A stretch of 64,000 nt of DNA from Natranaerovirga pectinivora (lineage in GTDB: Bacteria > Bacillota > Clostridia > Lachnospirales > DSM-24629): assembly GCF_004342165.1 (NCBI RefSeq), contig NZ_SMAL01000005.1:140167-204166 (forward strand), read 5' to 3'. The notes under the pieces were generated by a model, which was not told the DNA's origin, did no database searches, and saw only the letters and a list, made by a program, of their open reading frames with translations. Positions within the stretch are counted from its first letter, which is position 1, and every line of letters starts with the position of its first letter. A program made the position numbers and the translations under genes. Of the stretch, positions 48,177 to 56,992 are shown in pieces.

Positions 48177-49544
48177 TTATTTTACAGGATAATCTCCACT
48201 AAAACATGCTGTACAGAAATTAAAATTACCCTTTACTGATTCTAATAATCCGTCTTCACTAATATATCCTAAACTGTCTGCGCCTATCATATCTCCAATT
48301 TCTTGGATGCTCATATAGTTGGCAACAAGATGCTTTCTTTCTGCTGTGTCTACACCATAGTAACAAGAGTATTTTACCGGTGGTGATGAAATTCTTACAT
48401 GAACTTCTAATGCCCCTGCGTCTTTTAACAATTGTACGATTCTACGGCTTGTTGTTCCTCTAACGATAGAGTCATCAATCATTACAACCCTTTTACCTTC
48501 TATCTGACTTCTAATAGGATTAAGTTTCATATTAACACCTAATTCTCTTAACTCTTGAGAAGGTTGTATGAAAGTTCTTCCTGTATATCTATTTTTCATA
48601 AAGCCACCAACAATTGGAATGCCTGCTTCTACTGAGTATCCTTGTGCTGCAGCAAGTCCAGAGTCTGGTACTCCTACCACAACATCTGCTTCAATTGGGT
48701 GTTCTTGAGCTAAAATTCTTCCTGCTTTAAATCTTGCTTCGTATACTTCTAAACCTTCCATAACACTATCTGGTCTTGCGAAGTACACAAATTCAAAAGC
48801 ACATAGTGCTGATTTTTTCTCTGTGTTGGTTTGAATAGAACGTAACCCATTATGGTCAATAACTACAATTTCTCCTGGTTCTACGTCTCTGACAAATGAT
48901 ATGCCTAATCCATCAAATGCAGCTGATTCAGAAGATACAAAGAAGGAATCTTCTTTTTTACCAATACATAATGGACGAATACCTAATGGATCTCTTGCTG
49001 CGATTAATTTATGTGGTGTTAATACCAATAGGGAATATGCCCCTTTTATAATTTTCATTACTTCTTTTAGTGCGTCCTCAATGGCATTTACTTTTATTCT
49101 TTCTTTTGATAATAATGCTGCAATCACTTCTGAATCTGTAGTGGTTTGGAATATTGTGCCTTGTGCCTCTAATTCTTCTCTTAGTTTTTCTGCATTGGTT
49201 AAGTTACCATTATGTGCAATTGCCATATGGCCTTTTGTGTACTTTACTACTAATGGTTGGGCATTTTCTCTTAAACTGTCTCCACAAGTTGAATATCTAA
49301 CATGTCCAATGGCTGAATGACCTTTTAAAGAGTCAAGAACCACATCGTCAAATACTTCTGATACCATTCCCATTTCTTTTCTATAAAGAATTGTCCCTTG
49401 GTTGTTTACTGCAATACCGGCACTTTCTTGTCCTCTATGTTGAAGGGCAAATATTCCGTAATATGTCATTCTAGCCGTATCAAATTCATCGTTATTATAT
49501 ACACCAAAAACGCCGCACTCTTCTTTTAATTTGTCACTAAACAT
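48177..49544 (-). CDS. purF: Amidophosphoribosyltransferase
   Basis: First committed step of purine synthesis, from PRPP and glutamine. About 455 residues. From the ATG at 49544 (GGAGG eight bases upstream, overlapping an earlier ATG at 49559) the protein has a nine-residue propeptide before the catalytic Cys of ECGVFGVYN. The PRPP loop is VVMIDDSIVRGTTSRR. Cysteines in CAFEFVYF, YSCYYGVD and NFCTACFSGDYP fit the 4Fe-4S cluster of the B. subtilis type, which makes the enzyme oxygen-sensitive. Confidence 0.97.
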   Translation of the reverse strand: MFSDKLKEECGVFGVYNNDEFDTARMTYYGIFALQHRGQESAGIAVNNQGTILYRKEMGMVSEVFDDVVLDSLKGHSAIGHVRYSTCGDSLRENAQPLVVKYTKGHMAIAHNGNLTNAEKLREELEAQGTIFQTTTDSEVIAALLSKERIKVNAIEDALKEVMKIIKGAYSLLVLTPHKLIAARDPLGIRPLCIGKKEDSFFVSSESAAFDGLGISFVRDVEPGEIVVIDHNGLRSIQTNTEKKSALCAFEFVYFARPDSVMEGLEVYEARFKAGRILAQEHPIEADVVVGVPDSGLAAAQGYSVEAGIPIVGGFMKNRYTGRTFIQPSQELRELGVNMKLNPIRSQIEGKRVVMIDDSIVRGTTSRRIVQLLKDAGALEVHVRISSPPVKYSCYYGVDTAERKHLVANYMSIQEIGDMIGADSLGYISEDGLLESVKGNFNFCTACFSGDYPVK

Positions 49545-49588
49545 GGCCTTATCCTCCATAATTCTATCAAAACAGTTGTTGTGTTACA

Positions 49589-50296
49589 TTATGCAAAAAT
49601 TCTATTGTAAACTTCAAGGTAAGCTTCTTCCACATTACCCATATCTCTTCTAAATCTATCTTTATCTAATTTTTCTCCTGTTGTAGCATCCCAATAACGA
49701 CAAGTATCTGGTGATATTTCATCTGCTAAAATCACTTGTCCATCTGGTGTACGTCCAAATTCTATTTTAAAGTCGATTAAATCTATATTAATATTTTTAA
49801 AATACCCTACTAACAATTCATTAATTTTTCTAGCCATTTTCTGTATTATTTCAATCTCTTCTTCTGTGGCTAATTCAGCAGCTAGTATATGATCCACATT
49901 TATAAATGGATCTCCTAATTCATCTTTTTTGTAACAGAATTCTAAAATAGGTCTTTTTAATATGGTACCTTCTTCTAATCCAAGTTTTTTTGCCAAACTT
50001 CCTGCTACTTTATTTCTTACAATAACTTCTAAAGGAATAATCTCTACCTTCTTAACTAGGGTTTCTCTTTCATTAATTTGTTTCACTAAGTGGGTTGGTA
50101 TGGCATTTTCCTCTAAGTACATCATTACTTTGTTACTGACTTCGTTATTGACTTTGCCTTTATCGTGAATGGTTCCTTTTTTAATACCATTAAAGGCTGT
50201 TGCATCATCTTTATAGCTTACCATTACAATATCTTTATCATCTGTTGTATAGACTCTTTTTGCCTTACCTTCGTATAATAAATCTCTTTTTTCCAT
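49589..50296 (-). CDS. purC: Phosphoribosylaminoimidazole-succinocarboxamide synthase
   Basis: SAICAR synthetase. 235 residues. Starts LLYEGKAKRVY with the ATP-binding YKDDATAFNGIKK, then VDLIDFKIEFGR and ADEISPDTCRYWD motifs. Ten bases after purE and 44 before purF. The next enzyme, PurB, is not in the window. Confidence 0.97.
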   Translation of the reverse strand: MEKRDLLYEGKAKRVYTTDDKDIVMVSYKDDATAFNGIKKGTIHDKGKVNNEVSNKVMMYLEENAIPTHLVKQINERETLVKKVEIIPLEVIVRNKVAGSLAKKLGLEEGTILKRPILEFCYKKDELGDPFINVDHILAAELATEEEIEIIQKMARKINELLVGYFKNINIDLIDFKIEFGRTPDGQVILADEISPDTCRYWDATTGEKLDKDRFRRDMGNVEEAYLEVYNRIFA

Positions 50297-50306
50297 GGCA
50301 CACCTC

Positions 50307-50822
50307 TTATCTTTCTTCTAGATACTTCTCATAACCAAGGTCTTCAAGTTTATCTGCTTTATCTAAAACCATTTTTTCCATAGTGTTTTTGTACTCTACT
50401 AATTTTTCACTGACTTCCTTATTATAAACACCAATAATTTGTGCTGCTAATAACCCCGCATTTAAACTGCCATTAATAGCAACTGTTGCCACTGGTACAC
50501 CAGGAGGCATTTGTACAATTGAGTATAAAGAGTCTAACCCGCTCATTGTACTGCTTTTTACAGGGACACCTATAACAGGTAACGTTGTTAATGAGGCAAC
50601 CATACCTGGTAAATGAGCTGCACCGCCTGCTCCTGCAATAATCACTTCTAGTCCTCTATCTTTGGCACTTTGTGAATACTCATAAAGTTTTTTTGGGGTA
50701 CGATGTGCTGATACAATGGTTAATTCATATTCAACACCTAAATCATCTAGTACCTTTCCTGCATTTTGCATTACTGGCAGATCTGAATCACTACCCATAA
50801 TTATGCCTACTTTTACACTCAT
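50307..50822 (-). CDS. purE: N5-carboxyaminoimidazole ribonucleotide mutase, class I
   Basis: Converts N5-CAIR to CAIR. About 171 residues. [28 protein letters not shown] and the [14 protein letters not shown] loop show the class I enzyme that works with PurK, which is indeed the upstream gene. AAAGGAG six bases before 50822 sets the start; the frame is open to 50879 but would overlap purK without a site. Confidence 0.96.
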   Translation of the reverse strand: MSVKVGIIMGSDSDLPVMQNAGKVLDDLGVEYELTIVSAHRTPKKLYEYSQSAKDRGLEVIIAGAGGAAHLPGMVASLTTLPVIGVPVKSSTMSGLDSLYSIVQMPPGVPVATVAINGSLNAGLLAAQIIGVYNKEVSEKLVEYKNTMEKMVLDKADKLEDLGYEKYLEER

Positions 50823-50850
50823 TGGAAACTCCTTTCTAGTATAAACAATC

Positions 50851-51993
50851 CTATACAAACTTAATTTTTGCGTGAGCATTTCTTACTTTTTCTAATGCAC
50901 CTTCAATGGTTGTATCACAAGCTGTAATATGTCCCATTTTTCTTCCTATACTAACACTTGTTTTTTCATATAAGTGGATTTTTACTTGCCCACCTGTTAG
51001 TGCTTCGTATAAGCCTTCTACTTCTACATCTTTATCTATATTGATCTGTCCGATTATATTCTTCATTACTGTTGGTTTTATTAATTCTGTATTTCCAAAA
51101 GGCAATCCTACAATTGCTCTTATATGCTGTTCGAATTGGGATGTATAACATCCCTCTATGGTATAATGTCCCGAGTTATGTGGTCTTGGTGCAATTTCAT
51201 TTACCACTACATTACCGTCTTTTGTAATAAACATTTCTATACATAGCATACCACAACTAGACACTTGATGGGCTACATCATCTGCAACTTTTAATGCTTT
51301 TGCAGCCATACTTTCTTTAATTCTAGCTGGTACAATAGTTTCATCTAATATGCTGTTCACATGGATATTTTCTGCAATAGGAAATAGGATACTTTTTCTG
51401 TTTTGATCATTACATGCTAACACGGATATTTCCATTTCAAAAGGTATAAACTCCTCTAACATAAGAGGTACTTTTCCTTCTCCTAATGTCTTGTAGGCAT
51501 TTTCTATATCCTCTGGTGATTTGATAACATAATTCCCTTTTCCATCATAACCACCTGTACAAGTTTTTAATACCACTGGAAAGGAAAAAGGTAATTTTTC
51601 TGGTTCTAAGTCATTTATTGAATTGATGGCTATAAAATTAGGTACTGGGATACCTGCTTCTTTTAACCATTTTTTTTGTATATATTTATTTTGTATAAGG
51701 GATAATGTATTAGATGTTGGGTAAACACTATGCCCCTTTTCTTCAAGACTTTTTAGTGCATCCACATTAATATGTTCAAACTCATAAGTAATTACATCTA
51801 CTTTACTTGCTAATTCAAAGAAAGCATTTATATTATCAAATTCTGCTACGATATGTTCATCTGCTATACTATGAGCAGGACAATGATTGTTTGGATCCAA
51901 TATCACTACATAGTAGCCTAGTCTTTTTGCATCTAGTATCATCATTTTACCAAGTTGTCCACCGCCGATAATACCTATTCTAGTCATTCTCAT
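50851..51993 (-). CDS. purK: 5-(carboxyamino)imidazole ribonucleotide synthase
   Basis: Makes N5-CAIR from AIR, bicarbonate and ATP. 380 residues, ATP-grasp. [14 protein letters not shown] at the start, [16 protein letters not shown] and [14 protein letters not shown] in the ATP site. First gene of the operon, with AAAGGAG before its ATG. The leader of about 175 bases contains repeat copy D. Confidence 0.96.
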   Translation of the reverse strand: MRMTRIGIIGGGQLGKMMILDAKRLGYYVVILDPNNHCPAHSIADEHIVAEFDNINAFFELASKVDVITYEFEHINVDALKSLEEKGHSVYPTSNTLSLIQNKYIQKKWLKEAGIPVPNFIAINSINDLEPEKLPFSFPVVLKTCTGGYDGKGNYVIKSPEDIENAYKTLGEGKVPLMLEEFIPFEMEISVLACNDQNRKSILFPIAENIHVNSILDETIVPARIKESMAAKALKVADDVAHQVSSCGMLCIEMFITKDGNVVVNEIAPRPHNSGHYTIEGCYTSQFEQHIRAIVGLPFGNTELIKPTVMKNIIGQINIDKDVEVEGLYEALTGGQVKIHLYEKTSVSIGRKMGHITACDTTIEGALEKVRNAHAKIKFV

Positions 51994-52043
51994 AGTAAAT
52001 ACTCCTTTTTTATTTATAACAAATTTATTCTTACACTTTCATT

Positions 52044-52134
52044 TAACTCAACTTTTGCCTGTTCTCGAGACATAAGTTTCGTTGAAAGTATGATTTTCAA
52101 ATCCTTGCAAGCAAGTTTGAAAATCATACTTTCA
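52044..52134 (-). repeat. Paired-hairpin repeat, copy D, in the purine-operon leader
   Basis: The best-paired copy: GAAAGTATGATTTTCAAA and TTTGAAAATCATACTTTC form 18 perfect pairs around CTTGCTTGCAAGGA. Second hairpin CTTATGTCT...AGGCAAAAG is weaker. End TTGAGTTAA. It is followed by TGAAAGTGTAA, the start of a possible truncated further unit. Lies between the purK promoter and start codon. Confidence 0.85.
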
Positions 52135-52176
52135 CAATCACAATGGCTTTATATTCAATTAGTGTTTCCTATATTC

Positions 52177-52205
52177 ATTGTACTAATCTACAAATACAAA
52201 GTCAA
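52177..52205 (-). promoter_or_regulatory. Promoter of the purine operon
   Basis: Minus strand TTGACT (52200-52205), 17-base spacer, TACAAT (52177-52182). It lies immediately downstream of two PurBoxes. Confidence 0.7.
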
Positions 52206-52209
52206 TACA

Positions 52210-52253
52210 AAATCCGAATATTATTATCATTTTACATTTATATGTTCGATTAA
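52210..52253 (-). promoter_or_regulatory. PurBox pair (PurR operator)
   Basis: Two inverted 13-base boxes matching the Firmicutes PurBox AWWWCCGAACWWT: TTAATCGAACATA (minus strand, 52241-52253) and AAATCCGAATATT (plus strand, 52210-52222), 18 bases apart, close to the 16-17 known in B. subtilis. They lie just upstream of the -35, as in B. subtilis. PurR itself is not in the window. Confidence 0.75.
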
Positions 52254-52373
52254 TCCTTGGTATTCATTGGTTTAATATATATATTTTTATTACTAATATA
52301 TATATTAAAATGGCTTATCTTAGTTGTTTTACCCTATTTCTCACCATACGCCGGATTAAATAAACAAAAAAAA

Positions 52374-52402
52374 GAAAGTTCGCCTTATGAGAGGAACTTT
52401 CC
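52374..52402 (-). terminator. Second intrinsic terminator after glnN
   Basis: GGAAAGTTC / GAACTTTC hairpin followed on the minus strand by eight T. Backs up the first terminator at 52472-52504. Confidence 0.8.
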
Positions 52403-52471
52403 TTAATCTAAAAAAAGAAGAAATCCAAAAATGGTGGAGGATGGATTCCTTCGTAAATAACTTATTTTTAA

Positions 52472-52504
52472 AACACACTTGCATCTCTAAAACACAAGTG
52501 TGTT
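52472..52504 (-). terminator. First terminator hairpin after glnN
   Basis: AACACACTTG / CAAGTGTGTT, ten perfect pairs, 13-base loop, with a T-rich minus-strand flank (TTAAAAATAAG). Begins 12 bases after the glnN stop. Confidence 0.65.
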
Positions 52505-52516
52505 CTTATTATTCAA

Positions 52517-54616
52517 TTAGACTCTAAATAACAAATCTGTATAACTTGGGAATGGCCAGTATTCTTCACTTGATAATTTTTCTAATTCATCACAAGGTAT
52601 TCTTAACTCTTCCATAGCTACAAATACTTTATTTCTAAAAGCAATTGCTTGTTCTTCAATTTCTTCTAACTCTTTAGCTTTTACAACTTCACTTTCAAGT
52701 GCTTCTAACTTGTCATATGCTAACTCAAGTAAATTAGATAGTTTTTCTATTAATTTTTCTTGAACTTTAACAGTTACTGAACTTGTTGCAGCTTTAATTG
52801 TATTTATTGAATCAGCTAAGCTTGTTATATAATCGATAACAGATGGTAATATCTCTTTTTTAGCCATTTCAATCATTGTAAGGGCTTCTATATTAATGAT
52901 TTTTGCATATTCTTCATACATAATTTCTTGTCTAGAAACAATTTCACCTTTTGTGAAAACACAATGTCTTTCAAACATTTCAATACTTTCTGGTTTTGCA
53001 AAATATTCTAAAGCATCTACAGTAGATTTAATATTTGGTAATCCACGTTTTTCTGCTTCTTCAACCCATGCATCTGAATACCCATCACCATTGAAAACAA
53101 CTTTTTTATGGTCACTAATTAGTTTTTTAACTAATGCTGTTACTGCACCATTAAAATCATCTGCATTTTCTAATTCATCCGCTACTCTACTTAAAACATC
53201 AGCTACTATTGTATTTAATACAATATTTGGTCCAGCAATTGATCCAGATGATGGCACCATTCTAAATTCAAATTTATTACCTGTGAAGGCAAATGGTGAA
53301 GTTCTATTTCTATCTGTAACGTCTTTTGGAAGATTTGGCATTGTTGTTACACCAAGTTTTAACTCTTCTGCTTGTTTACTTGTTGCCAATCTATCTTCTT
53401 GGATTTGCTCTATAATATCCGTTAATTGCTCTCCTAAGAATATAGAAATAATAGCTGGTGGTGCTTCATTTGCTCCTAATCTATGATCATTACCTGCATT
53501 AGCTGCTGACAATCTAAGCAATGGTGCATACTCATCAACTGCAGCAATTACTGATGCTAAGAAAACAAGGAATTGAGCATTTTCATGTGGTGTTGTTCCT
53601 GGATCTAACAAGTTAATGCCGTCATCTGTTGATAAAGACCAGTTATTGTGTTTTCCTGAACCATTAACACCTGCAAATGGTTTTTCGTGTAATAAACATA
53701 CTAAATCATGTCTGGTTGCAACTTTTTGTAATGTTTCCATTACCAATTGATTATGATCCGTTGCAATATTTGTTGTTGAGAAAATTGGTGCTAACTCATG
53801 TTGAGCTGGTGCAACTTCATTATGTTTTGTTTTTGCTGATACACCTAATTTCCATAATTCTATATCAATTTCTTTCATAAATTTAGCTATACGTTCTTTA
53901 ATGCTTCCAAAGTAATGGTCTTCCATCTCTTGACCTTTTGGAGGTAATGCGCCGAATAAAGTTCTACCAGTGAAAATTAAATCTTTTCTTAATTGGTAGA
54001 ATTTCTTATCTACTAAAAAGTATTCTTGTTCTGCTCCCACAGTTGTTAATACTCTTTTTGATGTTGTATTACCGAACAATTTCAAAATTCTCATTGCTTG
54101 ATTATGGATTGCTTCCATAGAACGAAGTAATGGTGTTTTTTTATCTAAAGCTTCTCCAGTATATGAGCAGAAAGCCGTTGGAATACATAAAGTAACACCT
54201 GCTGTATCTTCTTTTAAGAACGCTGGCGACGTACAATCCCAAGCCGTATAACCTCTCGCTTCAAAAGTAGCTCTTAATCCACCATTAGGGAAAGAAGAAG
54301 CGTCTGGTTCACCTTTTATAAGCTCTTTACCAGAGAATTCCATAATTGCTTTTCCATCTGGAGATACAGATATGAACGCATCATGTTTCTCTCCTGTTTT
54401 ACCTGTCATTGGTTGGAACCAATGAGTAAAATGAGTTGCGCCTAATTCGATAGCCCAATCTTTCATTGCATTTGCAACGACCTCAGCAACACTTGGTTCT
54501 AAAGCTTCACCTAATTCCATAGATTTTTTTAAGCTTTTATAAGTATTCTTTGGTAATCTTTCTTTCATTACTGCATCGTTAAAAACATGTGATCCAAAAA
54601 TTTCATTTACTTTCAT
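52517..54616 (-). CDS. glnN: Glutamine synthetase type III (GlnN)
   Basis: ATP-dependent ammonia assimilation into glutamine. About 699 residues, the large GSIII form seen in anaerobes. Shows the GSIII start ([12 protein letters not shown]), [28 protein letters not shown], the flexible [15 protein letters not shown] loop and [20 protein letters not shown]-type site AAAGGAGG eight bases before the ATG at 54616 sets the start. The 295-base leader carries an ANTAR-type antiterminator, so its expression is likely controlled by the regulator encoded at 55039-55608. Confidence 0.97.
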   Translation of the reverse strand: MKVNEIFGSHVFNDAVMKERLPKNTYKSLKKSMELGEALEPSVAEVVANAMKDWAIELGATHFTHWFQPMTGKTGEKHDAFISVSPDGKAIMEFSGKELIKGEPDASSFPNGGLRATFEARGYTAWDCTSPAFLKEDTAGVTLCIPTAFCSYTGEALDKKTPLLRSMEAIHNQAMRILKLFGNTTSKRVLTTVGAEQEYFLVDKKFYQLRKDLIFTGRTLFGALPPKGQEMEDHYFGSIKERIAKFMKEIDIELWKLGVSAKTKHNEVAPAQHELAPIFSTTNIATDHNQLVMETLQKVATRHDLVCLLHEKPFAGVNGSGKHNNWSLSTDDGINLLDPGTTPHENAQFLVFLASVIAAVDEYAPLLRLSAANAGNDHRLGANEAPPAIISIFLGEQLTDIIEQIQEDRLATSKQAEELKLGVTTMPNLPKDVTDRNRTSPFAFTGNKFEFRMVPSSGSIAGPNIVLNTIVADVLSRVADELENADDFNGAVTALVKKLISDHKKVVFNGDGYSDAWVEEAEKRGLPNIKSTVDALEYFAKPESIEMFERHCVFTKGEIVSRQEIMYEEYAKIINIEALTMIEMAKKEILPSVIDYITSLADSINTIKAATSSVTVKVQEKLIEKLSNLLELAYDKLEALESEVVKAKELEEIEEQAIAFRNKVFVAMEELRIPCDELEKLSSEEYWPFPSYTDLLFRV

Positions 54617-54837
54617 ACTTATTTCCTCCTTTAATCTTATTCTATATCTTTTCAAGAAATAAAATTCCTTGTATATTTTTAATACCTAAACATAACAAAA
54701 GGAAGTGTCACTAAAATTTTATACATAATGTATTATTAGTAAAATCCGTTATATTATGTTCATCCAGAAAAAGTGTTCGGTAACCTTTCAGATTAGTAGA
54801 ATTCACATCTCTCTTTATATACTAGAAATTAGTATAT

Positions 54838-54906
54838 AAAAAAAGCGTACTCAAGAAAACCTTGAGAACGCCATTGTTCTACTCATCTAAGGACTTTGTC
54901 GTCCTT
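54838..54906 (-). promoter_or_regulatory. ANTAR-type antitermination leader of glnN
   Basis: In transcript order: hairpin P1 AAGGAC-GACAAA-GTCCTT (54906-54889, hexaloop), hairpin P2 AGAAC-AATGGC-GTTCT (54880-54865, hexaloop with A1 and G4), then terminator GCGTTCTCAAG / CTTGAGTACGC (54871-54845) followed by seven T. The 3' half of P2 is part of the terminator stem, so the two exclude each other. A dimeric ANTAR protein binding P1-P2 would allow read-through. Confidence 0.82.
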
Positions 54907-54917
54907 CTGTTACTACT

Positions 54918-54946
54918 AATATATCATAGGCCTTTATGATTTGCAA
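54918..54946 (-). promoter_or_regulatory. Promoter of glnN
   Basis: Minus strand TTGCAA (54941-54946), 17-base spacer, TATATT (54918-54923). The predicted start near 54911 is just a few bases before hairpin P1. The spacer contains ATCATA-AAGGCC-TATGAT, a small inverted repeat that might be an operator. Confidence 0.6.
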
Positions 54947-55038
54947 CCTTTTTTTTATAATAAATCATATTTCAGAATTTCATACTACTAAATTTTTTTA
55001 TTCTCATAAAAGTTTATGCACTTTTACTAATCCCAATT

Positions 55039-55608
55039 CTAATCATACATTAAAATGATTGCTTCTGCAATTTTAATCTTTTGAATACCTTTTTCCATAC
55101 TTTGTTTTTGTATTCTTCGATGGGCTTCATCTTCTGTCAAACACATATGTTCAATAAGTAATTTTTTGGCTTTTGCAATTAGTTGTTGTTCCTTTTTAGA
55201 GTCTTTTAATGTCACTACTTCTTTTTCTAATTTTTTTATACTTCTATTTGTTTTAAGTAATATCTGTATAGTATTCAATAACATATTTTTATTGATTGGC
55301 TTTATAATTGGCACAAAAGAAGATTCTTGATTAAGTTGTGCATAATTTTGCACTTCAAATTCATTTAACATCACTAAAACCGGAGCTATTTTTTCATAAA
55401 CGATTACTTCTGTAAGCTCTAAGCTACTTAAGCCTTTCATATAACCATCAAGAATACAGATGTCTGGGTATATCGAATGTACTTTCCTTAAGTAATCATA
55501 TCCATCATCTACTTCTCCAGCGACAATAAAGCCATTGTTTGATAAAAAATTCGATAATTGTTTTAAATTTTTCTCTTTTCCTGCTCCAACCAATATCCTT
55601 ATTGCCAT
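55039..55608 (-). CDS. ANTAR-domain response-regulator-like antiterminator
   Basis: 189 residues: receiver-like domain (1-115), a helical coiled-coil linker, and a C-terminal ANTAR RNA-binding domain (about 130-187) with AKKLLIEHMCLTEDEAHRRI. Phosphorylatable Asp54 (CILDGYM) and Lys103 (IIKPI) are kept, but the acidic pair near the end of strand 1 is missing (VGAGKEK) and the Thr/Ser of strand 4 is absent, so it may not be a standard phosphorylation switch. It follows glnA by 11 bases and precedes the glnN leader it probably controls. Confidence 0.92.
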   Translation of the reverse strand: MAIRILVGAGKEKNLKQLSNFLSNNGFIVAGEVDDGYDYLRKVHSIYPDICILDGYMKGLSSLELTEVIVYEKIAPVLVMLNEFEVQNYAQLNQESSFVPIIKPINKNMLLNTIQILLKTNRSIKKLEKEVVTLKDSKKEQQLIAKAKKLLIEHMCLTEDEAHRRIQKQSMEKGIQKIKIAEAIILMYD

Positions 55609-55619
55609 TTCACCACCTA

Positions 55620-56954
55620 CTAATATTTCGATATATACTTGTTAAGTTCCCACTCATGAACTATAGAACTATATTCGTTCCACTCAATGCTTTTTGCTTT
55701 AATAAATGTATCATAACATTGACCTAATGCTTCTTTTATAACTTCATCTTTAGATAGTGCAATTAATGCATCTTTTAAATTTACTGGCAAACGGTTTTCT
55801 TCTTCTAATATAGAAAAATTCTTAGTAGCCAATTCTTCATAACTCATTACTTTAGGGGGTACAATCTTATTTTTTATACCATCAAGTCCAGCTTTTAAAA
55901 TACCCGCAATTGCCAAATATGGGTTTATAGAAGGATCTGGACTTCTTAGTTCTATTGATGCATTATTACCTCTAGCTGCAGGTATTCTAATTAATTGGCT
56001 ACTATTGCTTGTAGAATAACCAATTAATGTGGGTGCCTCATGACCTGGAACCAAACGTTTATATGAGTTAATAGTAGGATTAGTCACGGCTGTTAATCCT
56101 TTTGCGTGTTTTAATAAACCGCCAATAAAATAATAAGCTTCTTTTGATAAACCTAGCGCATCTTCTTTGTTGCTGAATACATTTTCTCCATTAGAATTAT
56201 ACAGGGTTAAACTAGAATGCATGCCTGCACCATTTTCACCGAAGATTGGCTTTGGCATAAAGGTAGCATGAAGCCCATGTCTTTGAGCCACTACCTTTAA
56301 AACAAGTTTGAACGTAATAATATTGTCTGCTGCATCTAAGGCATTGGTTGCCTTTAAATCAATTTCGTGTTGCCCAGGGGCCACTTCATGATGTGAGGCT
56401 TCCACTTCAAGACCTAAGTTATCCAATGTTAATACCATATCACGCCTTACATTTTCTCCTAAATCTAAAGGGCCTAAGTCAAAATACCCTGCCTTATCGT
56501 GAGTTATGGTTGTTGCATTACCATTTTCATCTGTATGGAATAAGAAAAATTCAAACTCTGTTCCAAGATGCATTTCATAACCCATTTCTTTTGCTTCATT
56601 TATCACATTTTTTAATACCAATCTAGGATCCCCTCCAAAAGGAGTTCCATCTGCCTTATAAATATCACAAATTAGTCTTGCAACTTTCCCTTGTTGTGGT
56701 CTCCAAGGAAAAATTTCAAAAGTATTAAGATCAGGCTTTAAATACATATCTGCTTCTTCACTTCGTATAAACCCTTCAATAGAAGAACCATCAAAAATAA
56801 TATCATTATTCAAAGCTTTCTCTAACTGATCTACTGTCACAGCAACATTCTTTAAAGTTCCTAGAATATCCACAAATTGTAATCGAATAAACTTCACATC
56901 ATTTTCTTCTACTAATCTTTTTATGTCCTCTTTGCTATAGTTTTTCTGAATCAT
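55620..56954 (-). CDS. glnA: Glutamine synthetase type I (alpha form)
   Basis: 444 residues. GSI motifs: DGSSIEGFIRSEEADMY (with the Arg that in GSI-alpha gives glutamine feedback control), MHLGTEFEFFLF, EVAPGQHEIDL, the GENGAGMHSS loop and PGHEAPTLIGY. There is no adenylylation-type insertion, matching the alpha class. It follows the DapL gene by 38 bases. A GlnR gene, the usual neighbour in Bacilli, is absent and an ANTAR regulator follows instead. Confidence 0.97.
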   Translation of the reverse strand: MIQKNYSKEDIKRLVEENDVKFIRLQFVDILGTLKNVAVTVDQLEKALNNDIIFDGSSIEGFIRSEEADMYLKPDLNTFEIFPWRPQQGKVARLICDIYKADGTPFGGDPRLVLKNVINEAKEMGYEMHLGTEFEFFLFHTDENGNATTITHDKAGYFDLGPLDLGENVRRDMVLTLDNLGLEVEASHHEVAPGQHEIDLKATNALDAADNIITFKLVLKVVAQRHGLHATFMPKPIFGENGAGMHSSLTLYNSNGENVFSNKEDALGLSKEAYYFIGGLLKHAKGLTAVTNPTINSYKRLVPGHEAPTLIGYSTSNSSQLIRIPAARGNNASIELRSPDPSINPYLAIAGILKAGLDGIKNKIVPPKVMSYEELATKNFSILEEENRLPVNLKDALIALSKDEVIKEALGQCYDTFIKAKSIEWNEYSSIVHEWELNKYISKY

Positions 56955-56992
56955 TTATATCCTCCTTTACATATTCCTCCAGTACCAGAGGC

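Larger units (their letters stand above)
51994..52516. other. Regulatory region between glnN and the purine operon
   Basis: About 520 bases, fully occupied in parts: purK leader with repeat copy D, the purK promoter and PurBoxes (52177-52253), an AT-alternating stretch near 52276-52310 with a TATATATA inverted repeat, and two terminators after glnN. Confidence 0.7.

Noticed and set aside
51994..52260. Guanine/PreQ1-type riboswitch in the purine leader
   Set aside because: The leader contains the hairpin repeat but no riboswitch core; PurBoxes explain regulation better.
52896..53486. 196-codon plus-strand frame inside glnN
   Set aside because: Antisense shadow of a clearly identified gene, low-complexity Ser-rich translation.
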